Shown: positions 16,312 to 25,860, counted from the first letter of the stretch. The stretch is DNA of 64,000 nt from Streptomyces sp. NBC_01233 (GCF_035989305.1 NZ_CP108514.1:6366501-6430500); one strand, 5' to 3'. Notes: a model not told the origin generated them from the letters alone. Translations and numbers: made by a program.

Positions 16312-19300
16312 CTACCCCTCTGACGTCTTGCCACCCGAACGAGTGGACCCCGCAGTCACTCCGGCCTTCACGCCCCCCGCGCCCTGACCGCCGACCGCCG
16401 GCTTTCCGCCGCCCGAAGGCGCCTCGAATGATTCCAACGCCTCAAGAACGTCCTGGACACGGGAGATCTCCGCCTGAATGTCCTCGCGCCGGCGCACCAG
16501 AACCTCCAGCTCACGGCGGCCCTCCTCGACGAGGCGTTCGGCCTCCGCCGTGGCCTGCGCGAGGGTCTTCTCGGCCTCCCGGGTCAGCTCCGCCTTCTTC
16601 TGCTCGGCCTCCTTGAGCAGCGCCTCCGCCTTGCGCACCGCAGCGATGCGCACCTTGCTCGCCTCGCTGCTCGCGTCCGACACCAGGGCCTTGGCCTTCG
16701 CCTCGGCCTCGACGCTCTGCTCGGTCGCCGCCCGCACCAGCTTGTCCACGCGCTCGCCGGCCGACTTCATCTGCTCGGCCGACTCCCGGCGGGCCCGCTC
16801 GTGCAGCTCCTCGACCTCGCCCTCGACGCGGCCGCGCAGCTCCTCCGCCCGCTCCCTTATGGCGGCCGCGTCCGTGCGCGCGCCCACCAGCAGCTCGTCC
16901 GCGTCCGTACGGGCCTTCTCCACCATGGAGTTGCCCTCGACGGTCGCCTCCGAGGTGATGCGCGCCGCCTCCTTGCGCGCCGCGTCGACCATCGCGTCGG
17001 CCTGCTCCTCGGCCGCCGTGGTGGCGGCGAGGGCCTGCTTCTGGGCATCGGTCGTGAGCTTGTCGGCCTCCGCGGAGGCCTCCGTGATGAGCCGGTCGAC
17101 CTGCTCCGCAGCCTCGCTGCGGCGCTTGTTGGCCGCCTCGCGGGCCTCGTCCAGCAGCCGCTCCGACTCCGTACGGGCCTGCGCTCGGGTGCGCTCGGCC
17201 GCGGTCGCAGCCTCCGCCTTGACCCGCTCGGCCTCCGCCCGGGTACGGGTCGCGTGCTCCTGCGCCGAGGACAGCGCCTCCGAAGCGTCCGCACGCAGCC
17301 GCTCGGCCTCGCCCGCCGCCTCGCCGACCGTGCGCTCGTTCGCCTTGCGGGTCTCGGCGGTGAGCTTGTCGGCCTCGGACGCGGCCTCGGCGATGAGCCG
17401 GTCCGCCTGCTCGGCCGCCTCGGTGCGCAACCGGTTCGCCTCGGCGCGCGCCTCGTCCAGCGTCTGCTCGGAGTCCCGCTCCGCGCTCGCCAGGGTCTCG
17501 TTCGCCGCGACCGTGACGCGGTCCGCCTCCGCGGTGGCCTCGCCGATGATCCGGCCGCCCTCCGCGCGGGCGTCGTCCAGGACCCGGTTCGCCTCGGCGC
17601 GCAGCCGGTCGGCCTCCGCCGCGGCCTCGCCCACCGTGGCCTCGTTGGCCACGCGGGTCTCGTCGATGAGCCGGTCGCCCTCGGCACGCGAGTCGACCAT
17701 GATCCTCGCGGCGTCGCGCTCGGCGCTCGCCAGCGTCTCGGCCGCCTGCGCCTTGAAGCGTGCCGCGTCGGCGCCCAGCCGCTCGGCCTCCGCCTTGGCC
17801 TCGCCCACCGTGGCCTCGTTGGCCGCCCGGGTCTCCTCGATGAGCCGGTCGGCCTCCGCCGAGGCCTCGGTGATGAGCCGGTCGACCTGCTCCGCGGCCT
17901 CGGTGCGCAGCCGGTTGCCCTCGGCGCGGGACTCGTCCAGGGCCGTGGCGGCCTCGACGCGGGTGGCCTCCGCCGCCTGCGCCGCCTCGGCGGTGATCCG
18001 CGAGGCCTCGGCCTCGGCCTCGGCGACCGTGGCCGCGTTCGCCGCGAGGGTCTCCTCGGTGAGCCGCTCGGCCTCCGCCGTCGCCTCCGCCGCGATCCGG
18101 GCGCCCTCGGCGCGCGCGGTCTCCAGCGACTCCGCCGCCTCGCCGCGGATGCGGTTCGCGTCGTCACGGGCATCGGCCCGGGTGCGCGCCGCGTCCCGCT
18201 CGGACGCCGCCAGGGCGTCGGTGGCCTCCGTACGCACCCGCTGCGCGTATTCGGCGGTGTCGCTGCGCAGCTGTTCCGCCTCGGCGATCGCCTCGCCGAC
18301 CGTCCGCTCCGCCAGCGCCTTCGCCGCGTCCGTCTCGGCGCGCGCCTCGCTGCGGATCCGGTTGGCGTCCTCGGTGGCCCGCTCCCGCTCCGCGTAGGCG
18401 TCGGAACGGACCCGGCCCGCCTCCTCCTCGGCCTCCGTCTTCGTACGCTCCGCCGCGTGCTCGGCGGCGTTGCGCAGCCCGGCGATCTCCTCCTCGGCCT
18501 GCTCGTGCAGGCCCGCCACGGAGTCCCGTACCTGCTGGGCGGTGGCCTCCGCCGCGGACACCAGCTCCGACGCGCGCCGCTCGGCCTCCTCGGTCAGGCG
18601 GGCCGCCTCGGCCTGCGCCTCCTCCGAGCGGCGGCGGGCCGCGGCCAGCAGCTCCTCGCTCTGCTCGCGGGCCTGCGCCCGCTCCTGCTCCGCGTCCGTC
18701 CGGGCCGACGCCAGGGTCTCCTCGGACTCCCGGCGGCGCCGGGCGGCCTCCTCCTGAGCGGCGGCCAGCGCCTCCGCGGCCTCCTCGGCGACCCGCTCGG
18801 CCGCCGCCTTCGCCTCGGCACGCAGCCGGTCCGCGGTCTCCTGCGCCTCCGAGCGCACCCGCTCGGCCTCGGCCTCGGCCTCGCCGCGCAGCCGTACGGC
18901 GACCTGCTCGGCCTCCGCGCGCACCCGCCCGGCGTCCTGCGCCGCGTCGGTGCGCAGCTGGTCGGCCTCCGCCTCGGACTGCGACTGCAGGGTGCGGATC
19001 CGCTCCGCCGACTCGGCGCGCAGCCGGTCGTTCTCCTCCGACGTCTCCCGCCGGATGTTCTCCGCCGCCGCGCGGGCGTCGCGCAGCGTCTGCTCGGCCG
19101 TCGTCAGCCGGCTCTCGGCGTCCGTGTGCAGCCGTACGAGCTCCTCGTCGGCCTCCGCCCGCCTGGCGGCCACCGCCTGCTCGGTCTCCTCGCGCCGCGC
19201 GAGGGCCGCCGCGTCCGCCTCGGCGCGTACGGCCTCGGCCTGCTCCTCGGCCTCGGCGCGCAGCCGCTCGGCCTCGGCGCGGGTCCGCTCCAGGGTCTCC

Positions 19301-20868
19301 TCGGCCTGCTTGCGCAGGGTGCCGGCCCGCTCCACGGCCTCGGCGCGCACGCGCTCGCTCTCGGCGGTCGCGCCGCCGCGCAGCTCGTCCGCGTCCGCCT
19401 TGGCCTTGCCGAGCAGCTGCTCGGCGGTCCGGGCCGCCTCCTCGATCTGCTGGACGGCCTCGCGGCGGGCCTCGCCGCGGATCCGCTCGCCCTCGGCGAC
19501 GGCCTCCGCGCGCAGCTGCTCGGCCTCGCCGCGCAGCCGTCGGGCCTCCGACTGGAGCTCGACCGTGCGGGCCCGGTACTCCTCGGTGTCGTCCTTCGCC
19601 GCGCCCTTGAGCTCGTCGGCCGTGGCCGCCGCCTGCAGGCGCAGCCGGTCGGCCTCGGTCTCGGCCTCGCGGCGGATCCGCTCGGCCTCCTCGGACGCGG
19701 CCCGGGTGGTGGCCCGGGCGTCCTCCGAGGCCTTGTTCAGTACGTCCTCGGCGGTGCGGGCGGCCTTCGCCAGCTGCGCCGCCATGTCCTCGGCGGCGGC
19801 CGTACGGGCCTGCTCGCCGGCCTCGGTGCGCTGCCGCTCGGCGTCCGCGCGGGCGTCGGCCAGGGCCTGTTCGGCCTCCGTCTTGAGGGCCTCGGCCTCC
19901 TTGGTGGCCTGCCCGACCAGCCGGGCGACCTGCTCCTTGGCGGTGCGCGTGCGCTGCTCGTTGACGGACTCCGCCGACGCGAGCTGGCGGGCCGCGCTCT
20001 CCTTGGCCTCGGCGAGGACCCGCTCGGCCTCGGCCCGGGCCTCGCGCAGCGCGGACTCGGCCTGCTGCGCGCGGGACTCGGCCACCCGGCCGAGGTCCAT
20101 GGTCTGCTGCCGGGTCTGCTCGGCCTCGGCGGAGGTGGTGGAGCGCAGCCGCTCCGCGTGCTCGGTGGCCTCCTGGGCCTGCGCGGAGGCGGCGGTCAGC
20201 AGCCGCTCGGCCTCCTTGCGGGCGCGCAGCAGGGTGGCTTCGGTCTCCGCGCGGGCGGCCTCGGCGTCGGCGGCCATCCGGCGCCGGGTCTCCTCGGCGA
20301 CCCGGGCGGCCTCGGCGCGGGCGGCGTTCAGGGACTGCTCGGCCTCGGCGCGGGACTCCTCCATGAGCCGGCGCGCCTGGGACTCCGTACGGGCGCGCAG
20401 CTGCTCGGCCCAGGCCACGTTCTCGTTGACGTGCGCCTCGACGGTCTGGCGGCGCTCGTTGAGCTCCTGGTCCAGCCGCTGGCGGCGGTTGACGGCCTCG
20501 GCGTGCAGTTCCGCCTGCAGGCGTGCCTGGTGCTCGGCGTGCTCCTGGAGGATGCGCTGGGTCTGTGCCCGGGCGTCGCGCAGTTCGCGCTCGGCGTCGG
20601 AGCGCATCTGATCGGCCTGGATCTGGGCATTGCGGAGCAGCTGCTCCGCCTGGTAGCCCATGTCCGCGCCGTCGTAGGCAGGGCGGGACGCCAGGGATCG
20701 GCGTACCTCATGGAGCTTGGCGCGCAGCACCTCGACCTGGTACCCCAGGTCCTCAGCGTGCTGGACGGCCTTCCCGCGCTCCTTCTTCAGCCGCTCCATC
20801 TCGGCTTCGAAGCGCGAGAGATGGTCGGCCCCGGCCTGATGGCTCTCCTGGCTTTCGTAGCCCCGCAC
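16312..20868 (-). CDS. scy: Scy, giant coiled-coil polarity scaffold
   Basis: About 1518 residues, nearly all coiled coil. A conserved N-terminus (VRGYESQE, then HAEDLGYQVEVLRAKLHEVR and ASRPAYDGADMGYQAEQLLR) leads into a rod of repeated units such as EAERLRAEAEEQ and EASAEADRLIEETRAANEAT. Copies recur roughly every 51 residues in the C-terminal half, the unusual periodicity known for Scy. The end (EVLVRRREDIQAEISRVQDV) resembles the FilP end. Scy organises the tip complex with DivIVA and FilP and sets branching. GTG 20868 is chosen from the conserved start; in-frame GTG 20904 and TTG 20910 extend it by 12-14 residues. The rod is longer than the roughly 1330 residues I recall for S. coelicolor. 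Confidence 0.94.
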   Translation of the reverse strand: MRGYESQESHQAGADHLSRFEAEMERLKKERGKAVQHAEDLGYQVEVLRAKLHEVRRSLASRPAYDGADMGYQAEQLLRNAQIQADQMRSDAERELRDARAQTQRILQEHAEHQARLQAELHAEAVNRRQRLDQELNERRQTVEAHVNENVAWAEQLRARTESQARRLMEESRAEAEQSLNAARAEAARVAEETRRRMAADAEAARAETEATLLRARKEAERLLTAASAQAQEATEHAERLRSTTSAEAEQTRQQTMDLGRVAESRAQQAESALREARAEAERVLAEAKESAARQLASAESVNEQRTRTAKEQVARLVGQATKEAEALKTEAEQALADARADAERQRTEAGEQARTAAAEDMAAQLAKAARTAEDVLNKASEDARATTRAASEEAERIRREAETEADRLRLQAAATADELKGAAKDDTEEYRARTVELQSEARRLRGEAEQLRAEAVAEGERIRGEARREAVQQIEEAARTAEQLLGKAKADADELRGGATAESERVRAEAVERAGTLRKQAEETLERTRAEAERLRAEAEEQAEAVRAEADAAALARREETEQAVAARRAEADEELVRLHTDAESRLTTAEQTLRDARAAAENIRRETSEENDRLRAESAERIRTLQSQSEAEADQLRTDAAQDAGRVRAEAEQVAVRLRGEAEAEAERVRSEAQETADRLRAEAKAAAERVAEEAAEALAAAQEEAARRRRESEETLASARTDAEQERAQAREQSEELLAAARRRSEEAQAEAARLTEEAERRASELVSAAEATAQQVRDSVAGLHEQAEEEIAGLRNAAEHAAERTKTEAEEEAGRVRSDAYAERERATEDANRIRSEARAETDAAKALAERTVGEAIAEAEQLRSDTAEYAQRVRTEATDALAASERDAARTRADARDDANRIRGEAAESLETARAEGARIAAEATAEAERLTEETLAANAATVAEAEAEASRITAEAAQAAEATRVEAATALDESRAEGNRLRTEAAEQVDRLITEASAEADRLIEETRAANEATVGEAKAEAERLGADAARFKAQAAETLASAERDAARIMVDSRAEGDRLIDETRVANEATVGEAAAEADRLRAEANRVLDDARAEGGRIIGEATAEADRVTVAANETLASAERDSEQTLDEARAEANRLRTEAAEQADRLIAEAASEADKLTAETRKANERTVGEAAGEAERLRADASEALSSAQEHATRTRAEAERVKAEAATAAERTRAQARTESERLLDEAREAANKRRSEAAEQVDRLITEASAEADKLTTDAQKQALAATTAAEEQADAMVDAARKEAARITSEATVEGNSMVEKARTDADELLVGARTDAAAIRERAEELRGRVEGEVEELHERARRESAEQMKSAGERVDKLVRAATEQSVEAEAKAKALVSDASSEASKVRIAAVRKAEALLKEAEQKKAELTREAEKTLAQATAEAERLVEEGRRELEVLVRRREDIQAEISRVQDVLEALESFEAPSGGGKPAVGGQGAGGVKAGVTAGSTRSGGKTSEG

Positions 20869-20910
20869 AGCGCGGTCCCATCCGTCCCCTGGTCGCAAGC
20901 TCACTCCCAA

Positions 20911-21414
20911 ATGAGCATCGCTCGCCCGCTGAACGACGCCCCCGGGGGAATGGTGTCAGATACCGGGGCAGGGGTCACAGGCCCCGACCCCGTCTCCGCA
21001 CCGAACCCCGGCCGAGCCATGGCCACTCTACCTGTGGCCTCGCCCACCGCCCGGCCCTCAGGGTGAAGCTCCGAGACACCCCGGTTCGCAGCGCGGACTG
21101 CCGGAACTTACCGGAGTCGTGCGGGTGCGCGTTGTATCGCCTGCCGGATCTGTTCCCACCTGGCGCCCGTTTCGGGGTTCACATCGGTTGGTGGTATTTC
21201 CTGTGCTGTAGTGGTGTTTATGGGTGGGGGCTCGGGGAAAAGGCAAGAGCGGCTGTCAGGGCATCGGGCCCGGCTGGTGCTGTCGTCGACCCTTGCCCCG
21301 GGGTGGATGAACGAGCACACGCGGCGAGCCACGGCCAGTGGCCGACGGCCAGGGAACGGGCCGAACTCCTGCACCTTGAGCGGCATGGCCCAGTCCGCCA
21401 GAGGCACCGTGGAA
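20911..21414. other. Gene-poor stretch upstream of scy
   Basis: About 500 bases without a supported gene. It contains the scy promoter region near 20911-20990 and then sequence leading into the transposase remnant. Short open frames exist on both strands but none shows a convincing domain or RBS. Confidence 0.4.
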
Positions 21415-21660
21415 GCGCCGGGGAGCAACGTCTCGCAGACGTCCTGTGGTCACACCGCTCCCGGCAGCCGGGAGTCCCAGGCTGTGTTCGTGTGCAAGAA
21501 CCCCTGCTGCGGCTGGTCCGGCAACACCGACCAGAACGCGGCACGGAACGTCTTGCACCTGTACCGGATCGGCCTCGCGGCGATCCCGGCTGCCGGGAGG
21601 GCAGTCGTCAGGCGCGCCGGTCGCGTCAAACCTGCCACCGCGAGGTGGGCAGGAGTCTCC
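21415..21660 (+). pseudogene. Remnant of an IS200/IS605-type TnpB (OrfB), C-terminal zinc ribbon and RuvC III
   Basis: Translation in the frame of 21415 gives SQTSCGHTAPGSRESQAVFV, CKNPCCGWSGNTDQNAARNV and LHLYRIGLAAIPAAGRAVVR. This is the C-terminal zinc ribbon of TnpB followed by the RuvC III Asp (NTDQNAARN). The first CxxC of the ribbon is reduced to one Cys, and no RuvC I/II or OrfB start is found upstream, so this is a decayed tail of an insertion. It points toward, and partly abuts, the end of the mce gene. The original element ends are not identifiable. Confidence 0.75.
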
Positions 21661-21699
21661 CCGTTCACGGGAGAGAACTTCAGCGGCCGGGGAATCGGG

Positions 21700-22128
21700 T
21701 CAGTGGTTCGGGTTGGAGGTGACCAGTTCGGTGAGGACGCCGTGGCAGTCCTTGGGGTGCAGGAAGGTGATGGAGGAGCCCATCGAGCCCGTACGGGGCT
21801 GGTCGTAGAGGACGCGGACGCCCTTGCCGCGGATGGCCTCCGAGTCGCCCTGGACGTCCTCGGTTCCGAAGGCGATGTGGTGGACCCCCTCGCCGTTCTT
21901 GGCCAGCCACTTGCCCACCGCGGAGTCCTCGCGGGTGGGCTCCAGGAGCTGGAGGTAGGAGGCGCCGCCGTCGGACGTCTCGTTGATCTTCAGCATGGCC
22001 TCGCGGACACCCTGCTCCTCGTTGACCTCGGAGTGGAACACCTCGAAGCCGTACGTGGCACGGTAGAACTCGACGGTTTTGTCCAGGTCGAAGCAGGCGA
22101 TCCCGATGTGGTCGATTCTTGTCAGCAT
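21700..22128 (-). CDS. mce: Methylmalonyl-CoA epimerase
   Basis: A 142-residue glyoxalase-fold enzyme converting (2S)- and (2R)-methylmalonyl-CoA. The paired beta-alpha-beta modules start LTRIDHIGIACFDLDKTVEF and GEGVHHIAFGTEDVQGDSEA; metal ligands are the His of IDHIGIA, the Gln/Glu of YLQLLEPT, the His of HHIAFGT and the terminal Glu of LTELVTSN. ATG 22128 starts at the conserved MLTRIDH. It is divergent from the thiolase and near meaB. Confidence 0.94.
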   Translation of the reverse strand: MLTRIDHIGIACFDLDKTVEFYRATYGFEVFHSEVNEEQGVREAMLKINETSDGGASYLQLLEPTREDSAVGKWLAKNGEGVHHIAFGTEDVQGDSEAIRGKGVRVLYDQPRTGSMGSSITFLHPKDCHGVLTELVTSNPNH

Positions 22129-22263
22129 GGTGACAGTGCACCGCCGAAGGGGGCGGTCACGCAACGTGCGCGCGATCACACCGGCAGCCCGGTGACCGCT
22201 GCGGTACCGCCCAGTACATTCACGTAAACCCTCGTTCACTCCTCATCCAAGGGGCTGTGCCTC

Positions 22264-23463
22264 ATGTCCGGATCGAACAACACCACTTCTGTGATCGTCG
22301 CCGGGGCCCGCACGCCCATGGGGCGGCTGCTCGGCTCGCTCAAGTCCTTCTCGGGTGCCGACCTCGGCGGCTTCGCCATCAAGTCCGCGCTGGACCGGGC
22401 CGGAATCTCCGGCGACCAGGTGCAGTACGTGATCATGGGCCAGGTGCTGCAGGCCGGCGCAGGCCAGATCCCCGCCCGTCAGGCGGCGGTCAAGGCCGGC
22501 ATCCCGATGAACGTCCCCGCCCTCACCATCAACAAGGTGTGCCTCTCGGGCCTCGACGCGATCGCGCTCGCGGACCAGCTGATCCGCGCCGGGGAGTTCG
22601 ACATCGTGGTCGCGGGCGGCCAGGAGTCCATGACCAACGCACCGCACCTGCTGCCCAAGTCCCGTGAGGGCTTCAAGTACGGCGCCATCGAGATGCTCGA
22701 CGTGATGGCCTACGACGGCCTCACCGACGCCTTCGAGAACATCGCGATGGGCGAGTCGACCGAGAAGCACAACACCCGCCTCGGCATCGAGCGCGCCCCG
22801 CAGGACGCGTTCGCCGCCGCCTCGCACCAGCGCGCCGCGGCCGCGCAGAAGAACGGCGTCTTCGAGGCCGAGATCACCCCGGTCGAGATCCCGCAGCGCA
22901 AGGGCGACCCGGTGGTCTTCTCGTCGGACGAAGGCATCCGCCCCGAGACGACCGTGGAGTCCCTGGGCAAGCTGCGCCCCGCCTTCGCCAAGGACGGCAC
23001 GATCACCGCCGGCACCTCCTCCCAGATCAGCGACGGCGCGGCCGCCGTGGTCGTGATGAGCAAGGCCAAGGCCGAGGAGCTCGGCCTGGAGTGGATCGCC
23101 GAGATCGGCGCCCACGGCAACGTGGCGGGCCCGGACAACTCCCTCCAGTCGCAGCCGTCCAACGCGATCCTGCACGCCCTGAAGAAGGAGGGCCTGGAGG
23201 TCTCCGACCTGGACCTCATCGAGATCAACGAGGCCTTCGCGGCGGTCGCCGTCCAGTCAATGAAGGACCTCGGGGTGACCCCGGAAAAGGTGAACGTCAA
23301 CGGTGGCGCGATCGCCCTGGGCCACCCGATCGGCATGTCCGGTGCCCGTGTGGTGCTGCACCTGGCGCTGGAGCTGAAGCGCCGCGGCGGCGGGGTCGGC
23401 GCGGCCGCGCTGTGCGGCGGCGGCGGCCAGGGCGACGCGCTGATCGTCCGCGTCGCCAAGTAG
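22264..23463 (+). CDS. atoB: Acetyl-CoA C-acetyltransferase (thiolase II)
   Basis: A 399-residue biosynthetic-type thiolase condensing two acetyl-CoA to acetoacetyl-CoA, or the reverse. The nucleophile Cys is C93 ([17 protein letters not shown]). The C-terminal signatures [19 protein letters not shown] (catalytic His) and [15 protein letters not shown] (acid/base Cys) are intact. AAGGGG precedes ATG 22264. Together with hbdA at 4.1 kb it provides the first steps from acetyl-CoA toward butyryl-CoA and, through IcmA, isobutyryl-CoA. Confidence 0.93.
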   Translation: MSGSNNTTSVIVAGARTPMGRLLGSLKSFSGADLGGFAIKSALDRAGISGDQVQYVIMGQVLQAGAGQIPARQAAVKAGIPMNVPALTINKVCLSGLDAIALADQLIRAGEFDIVVAGGQESMTNAPHLLPKSREGFKYGAIEMLDVMAYDGLTDAFENIAMGESTEKHNTRLGIERAPQDAFAAASHQRAAAAQKNGVFEAEITPVEIPQRKGDPVVFSSDEGIRPETTVESLGKLRPAFAKDGTITAGTSSQISDGAAAVVVMSKAKAEELGLEWIAEIGAHGNVAGPDNSLQSQPSNAILHALKKEGLEVSDLDLIEINEAFAAVAVQSMKDLGVTPEKVNVNGGAIALGHPIGMSGARVVLHLALELKRRGGGVGAAALCGGGGQGDALIVRVAK

Positions 23464-23473
23464 GCACAGCCAG

Positions 23474-23504
23474 GCCGCCGGGCCCCGAAACGGGGCCCGG
23501 CGGC
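23474..23504 (+). terminator. Hairpin after the thiolase gene
   Basis: GCCGCCGGGCCCC pairs perfectly with GGGGCCCGGCGGC (13 bp) around a 5-base loop, ten bases after the thiolase stop. It probably ends or attenuates the transcript before meaB. Confidence 0.8.
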
Positions 23505-23543
23505 TCGCACGTACCCGTACGAGAACCGAGGAGCGCAGCACGT

Positions 23544-24506
23544 ATGACGGCGGTGGACGTCCCCCAGCTGGTGGCCCAGGCGCGTGAGGGCCGGCCGAGA
23601 GCGGTGGCCCGGCTGATCTCGCTGGTCGAGGGGGCGTCCCCGCAGCTGCGCGAGGTGATGGCCGCGCTGGCCCCGCTGACGGGCGGGGCGTACGTGGTCG
23701 GTCTGACCGGCTCGCCGGGCGTCGGCAAGTCGACCTCGACCTCGGCGCTCGTGTCCGCCTACCGCAAGGCCGGCAAGCGGGTCGGCGTCCTCGCCGTCGA
23801 CCCCTCCTCGCCCTTCTCGGGCGGGGCACTGCTCGGCGACCGGGTCCGGATGTCGGACCACGCCTCCGACCCGGGGGTCTACATCCGCTCCATGGCCACC
23901 CGGGGGCACCTGGGCGGGCTGGCGTGGGCCGCCCCGCAGGCGATCCGGGTACTGGACGCGGCCGGCTGCGAGGTGATCCTGGTCGAGACGGTCGGGGTCG
24001 GCCAGTCGGAGGTGGAGATCGCCTCGCAGGCCGACACCTCGGTGGTGCTGCTGGCCCCCGGGATGGGCGACGGGATCCAGGCCGCGAAGGCGGGGATCCT
24101 GGAGATCGGCGACGTGTACGTCGTGAACAAGGCGGACCGGGACGGTGCGGACGCGACGGCCCGCGAGCTGAACCACATGCTGGGGCTGGGGGAGGCGCGC
24201 GGCCGGGAGGACTGGCGGCCGCCGATCGTCAAGACGGTGGCGGCGCGCGGGCAGGGCATCGACGAGCTGGTCGAGGCGCTGGAGAAGCACCGGGCGTGGA
24301 TGGACGCGCGGGGGGTGCTGGCCGAGCGGCGCGCGGCGCGGGCCGCGCGGGAGGTGGAGACCATCGCCGTGACGGCGCTGCGGGCGCGGATGGCGGACCT
24401 GCGGGGCGATGCGCATCTTGATGCGCTGGCCGCCAGGGTTGCCGTGGGCGAGCTGGATCCCTATGCGGCTGCGGATGCGTTGCTGGCCACGCTGACCGAG
24501 GTGTGA
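23544..24506 (+). CDS. meaB: MeaB/ArgK-type G3E GTPase, acyl-CoA mutase chaperone
   Basis: A 320-residue P-loop GTPase that protects and reloads B12-dependent mutases. Motifs present are Walker A GLTGSPGVGKSTSTSAL, the switch region VLAVDPSSPFSGGALLGDR, Walker B-like VILVETVGVGQSEVEI and the guanine-specificity motif NKAD (YVVNKADRDG). ATG 23544 starts MTAVDVPQLVAQAREG. The C-terminal dimerisation helices are present (VETIAVTALRARMADLRG). Its clients would be methylmalonyl-CoA mutase elsewhere in the genome and possibly IcmA here. Confidence 0.94.
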   Translation: MTAVDVPQLVAQAREGRPRAVARLISLVEGASPQLREVMAALAPLTGGAYVVGLTGSPGVGKSTSTSALVSAYRKAGKRVGVLAVDPSSPFSGGALLGDRVRMSDHASDPGVYIRSMATRGHLGGLAWAAPQAIRVLDAAGCEVILVETVGVGQSEVEIASQADTSVVLLAPGMGDGIQAAKAGILEIGDVYVVNKADRDGADATARELNHMLGLGEARGREDWRPPIVKTVAARGQGIDELVEALEKHRAWMDARGVLAERRAARAAREVETIAVTALRARMADLRGDAHLDALAARVAVGELDPYAAADALLATLTEV

Positions 24507-24555
24507 GTCCGGCCTGAGGCTGGGGCTGAGGTGGGGGCCGGGTGCGGCTCCGTTG

Positions 24556-24651
24556 CCGGGGCTCCGCCCCGGACCCCGCGCCTCAAACGCCGGCGGGGCT
24601 GAAGACCGGGGCTCCGCCCCCGACCCCGCGCCTCAAACGCCGGCGGGGCTG
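24556..24651. repeat. Two direct copies of a 46-bp GC-rich palindromic repeat
   Basis: Copies at 24556-24601 and 24606-24651 differ at one base and are exactly 50 bases apart. Each begins with the dyad CCGGGGC-TCC-GCCCCGG (imperfect in copy 2) and ends CTCAAACGCCGGCGGGGCTG. This sequence type is dispersed widely in intergenic DNA of Streptomyces. It lies between convergent meaB and the PepSY gene and may act as terminator. Confidence 0.85.
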
Positions 24652-24678
24652 GATTGTGCCCGGTGGGGTTGGAGGGGG

Positions 24679-25257
24679 TCAGTTGGTGTCGTCGGTGGTG
24701 TCGTCGCCGTCGTCCGAGTCCGAGCCGGACTGGGTGACCTTGCCCGTGGCGTGGTCGACGTGGGCGTTCCAGGTCTTGCCGTCGGAGGACCTGACCTCGA
24801 CGTCCCAGTAGTGGGCGCCGCCGTCCTCGTCGTCCTCCCAGCTGACGGACCAGACCTGCCCGGGGTGGGCGGCCAGGGCCGCCTTCATCGCCTGTTCGGC
24901 GGTGACCTTGGCGGCGAGCAGATCCTTGTGCTCGGTGGCGTTCTCGTCGGTGTCGCGGTTGAGTTCGGTGACCGTGCCGTCGGCCGCCACTTCCAGTTCG
25001 GCGTGGCCCTTGCCGTCCTTGCTGATCACGTCGACCTGCCAGACGGTGCCGTCCTCGTCGAGGGACTCGACGACGCCCGGGTAGTGCTTCAGGGCCGCCG
25101 CCGATGCCTCCTCGGCCGTCTCGGCGGCGGGGACGGCGGCAGCGGCCGTGGTGACGGTTCTCGCCGTGTCGGCGGATGCCGCTGTCGCGGCCGCCACCGG
25201 GCCTCCTGCGATCAGGACGACGGACGCGGCCGCAGAGATGTACGTGGTGCGCTTCAT
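24679..25257 (-). CDS. Exported PepSY-domain protein
   Basis: A 192-residue secreted protein. A signal peptide covers about residues 1-30 (TTYISAAASVVLIAGGPVAA). Two PepSY domains follow: one around 45-105 (ALKHYPGVVESLDEDGTVWQ, ELEVAADGTVTELNRDT) and one around 118-178 (KAALAAHPGQVWSVSWEDDE, KTWNAHVDHATGKVTQ). The last residues are Asp/Ser-rich. PepSY domains often inhibit peptidases or act in envelope regulation; the target is unknown. RBS GAGGAGGT precedes ATG 25257. Confidence 0.9.
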   Translation of the reverse strand: MKRTTYISAAASVVLIAGGPVAAATAASADTARTVTTAAAAVPAAETAEEASAAALKHYPGVVESLDEDGTVWQVDVISKDGKGHAELEVAADGTVTELNRDTDENATEHKDLLAAKVTAEQAMKAALAAHPGQVWSVSWEDDEDGGAHYWDVEVRSSDGKTWNAHVDHATGKVTQSGSDSDDGDDTTDDTN

Positions 25258-25374
25258 GGACGGACCTCCTCAGGCCGGCCATGGCGCTTACGGTTGCCCG
25301 GCGGCGGCCGGCAGCGGGCGGATACCGCCCATTGTCCGGCCCACCGCCGTGCGGGGCGCGTGGAGTACCCGGGG

Positions 25375-25860
25375 TCAGACCTTGCCGCGGGTGCCGCGCA
25401 GGTGCTCCGCCACCGGGGTCAGCGAGGCGCGCAGCGCCGCCAGGGCCTCCGGCGGCAGCAGGTCGATGAAGTGCTGACGGACGGACGCCACGTGGTGCGG
25501 GGCGACCTTGCGCATCGTCTCCATGCCCTCCTCCGTGAGGACGGCGTACAGGCCGCGGCGGTCGGACTCGCAGTTCACCCGGCGGACGAGGCCCGCCGTC
25601 TCCATGCGCGTGATCTGGTGCGACAGTCGGCTCTTGGACTGCAGGGTGGCGGTGGCGAGGTCGCTCATGCGCATCCTGTGGTCCTGCGACTCCGAGAGGT
25701 TCACGAGGATCTCGTAGTCGTTGTTGGTGAGTCCGAAGGGCTGGAGATCCTTTTCCAGCTGGTGCATCAGCAGTCTGCTGACGTCCAGGTGGGTGCGCCA
25801 GGCGCACTGTTCGGCGTCGGTCAGCCAGCGGGTGGCCGTCTCGGTCTCCATGGTCTCCAT
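25375..25860 (-). CDS. MarR-family transcriptional regulator
   Basis: A 161-residue winged-helix regulator. The core PFGLTNNDYEILVNLSESQD, SDLATATLQSKSRLSHQITR and the wing RVNCESDRRGLYAVLTEEG fit MarR. METMETETA allows starts at 25860 or 25851. A promoter places the transcription start at the ATG, so the mRNA may be leaderless. Target unknown; the downstream PepSY gene, 117 bases away in the same direction, is a candidate. Confidence 0.9.
   Translation of the reverse strand: METMETETATRWLTDAEQCAWRTHLDVSRLLMHQLEKDLQPFGLTNNDYEILVNLSESQDHRMRMSDLATATLQSKSRLSHQITRMETAGLVRRVNCESDRRGLYAVLTEEGMETMRKVAPHHVASVRQHFIDLLPPEALAALRASLTPVAEHLRGTRGKV

Noticed and set aside
16478..21066. Very long open frames (up to 1421 codons) on the plus strand opposite scy
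   Set aside because: Repetitive, Leu/Gly/Arg- or Ser/Ala-rich translations that mirror the coiled-coil gene; high GC suppresses stops. Only the minus frame shows heptads and known homology.
21108..21428. Minus-strand 106-codon frame ending PETGARWEQIRQAIQRAPAR
   Set aside because: Composition of the C-terminal part looks protein-like, but there is no RBS or recognisable family and it overlaps the TnpB remnant; left unannotated.
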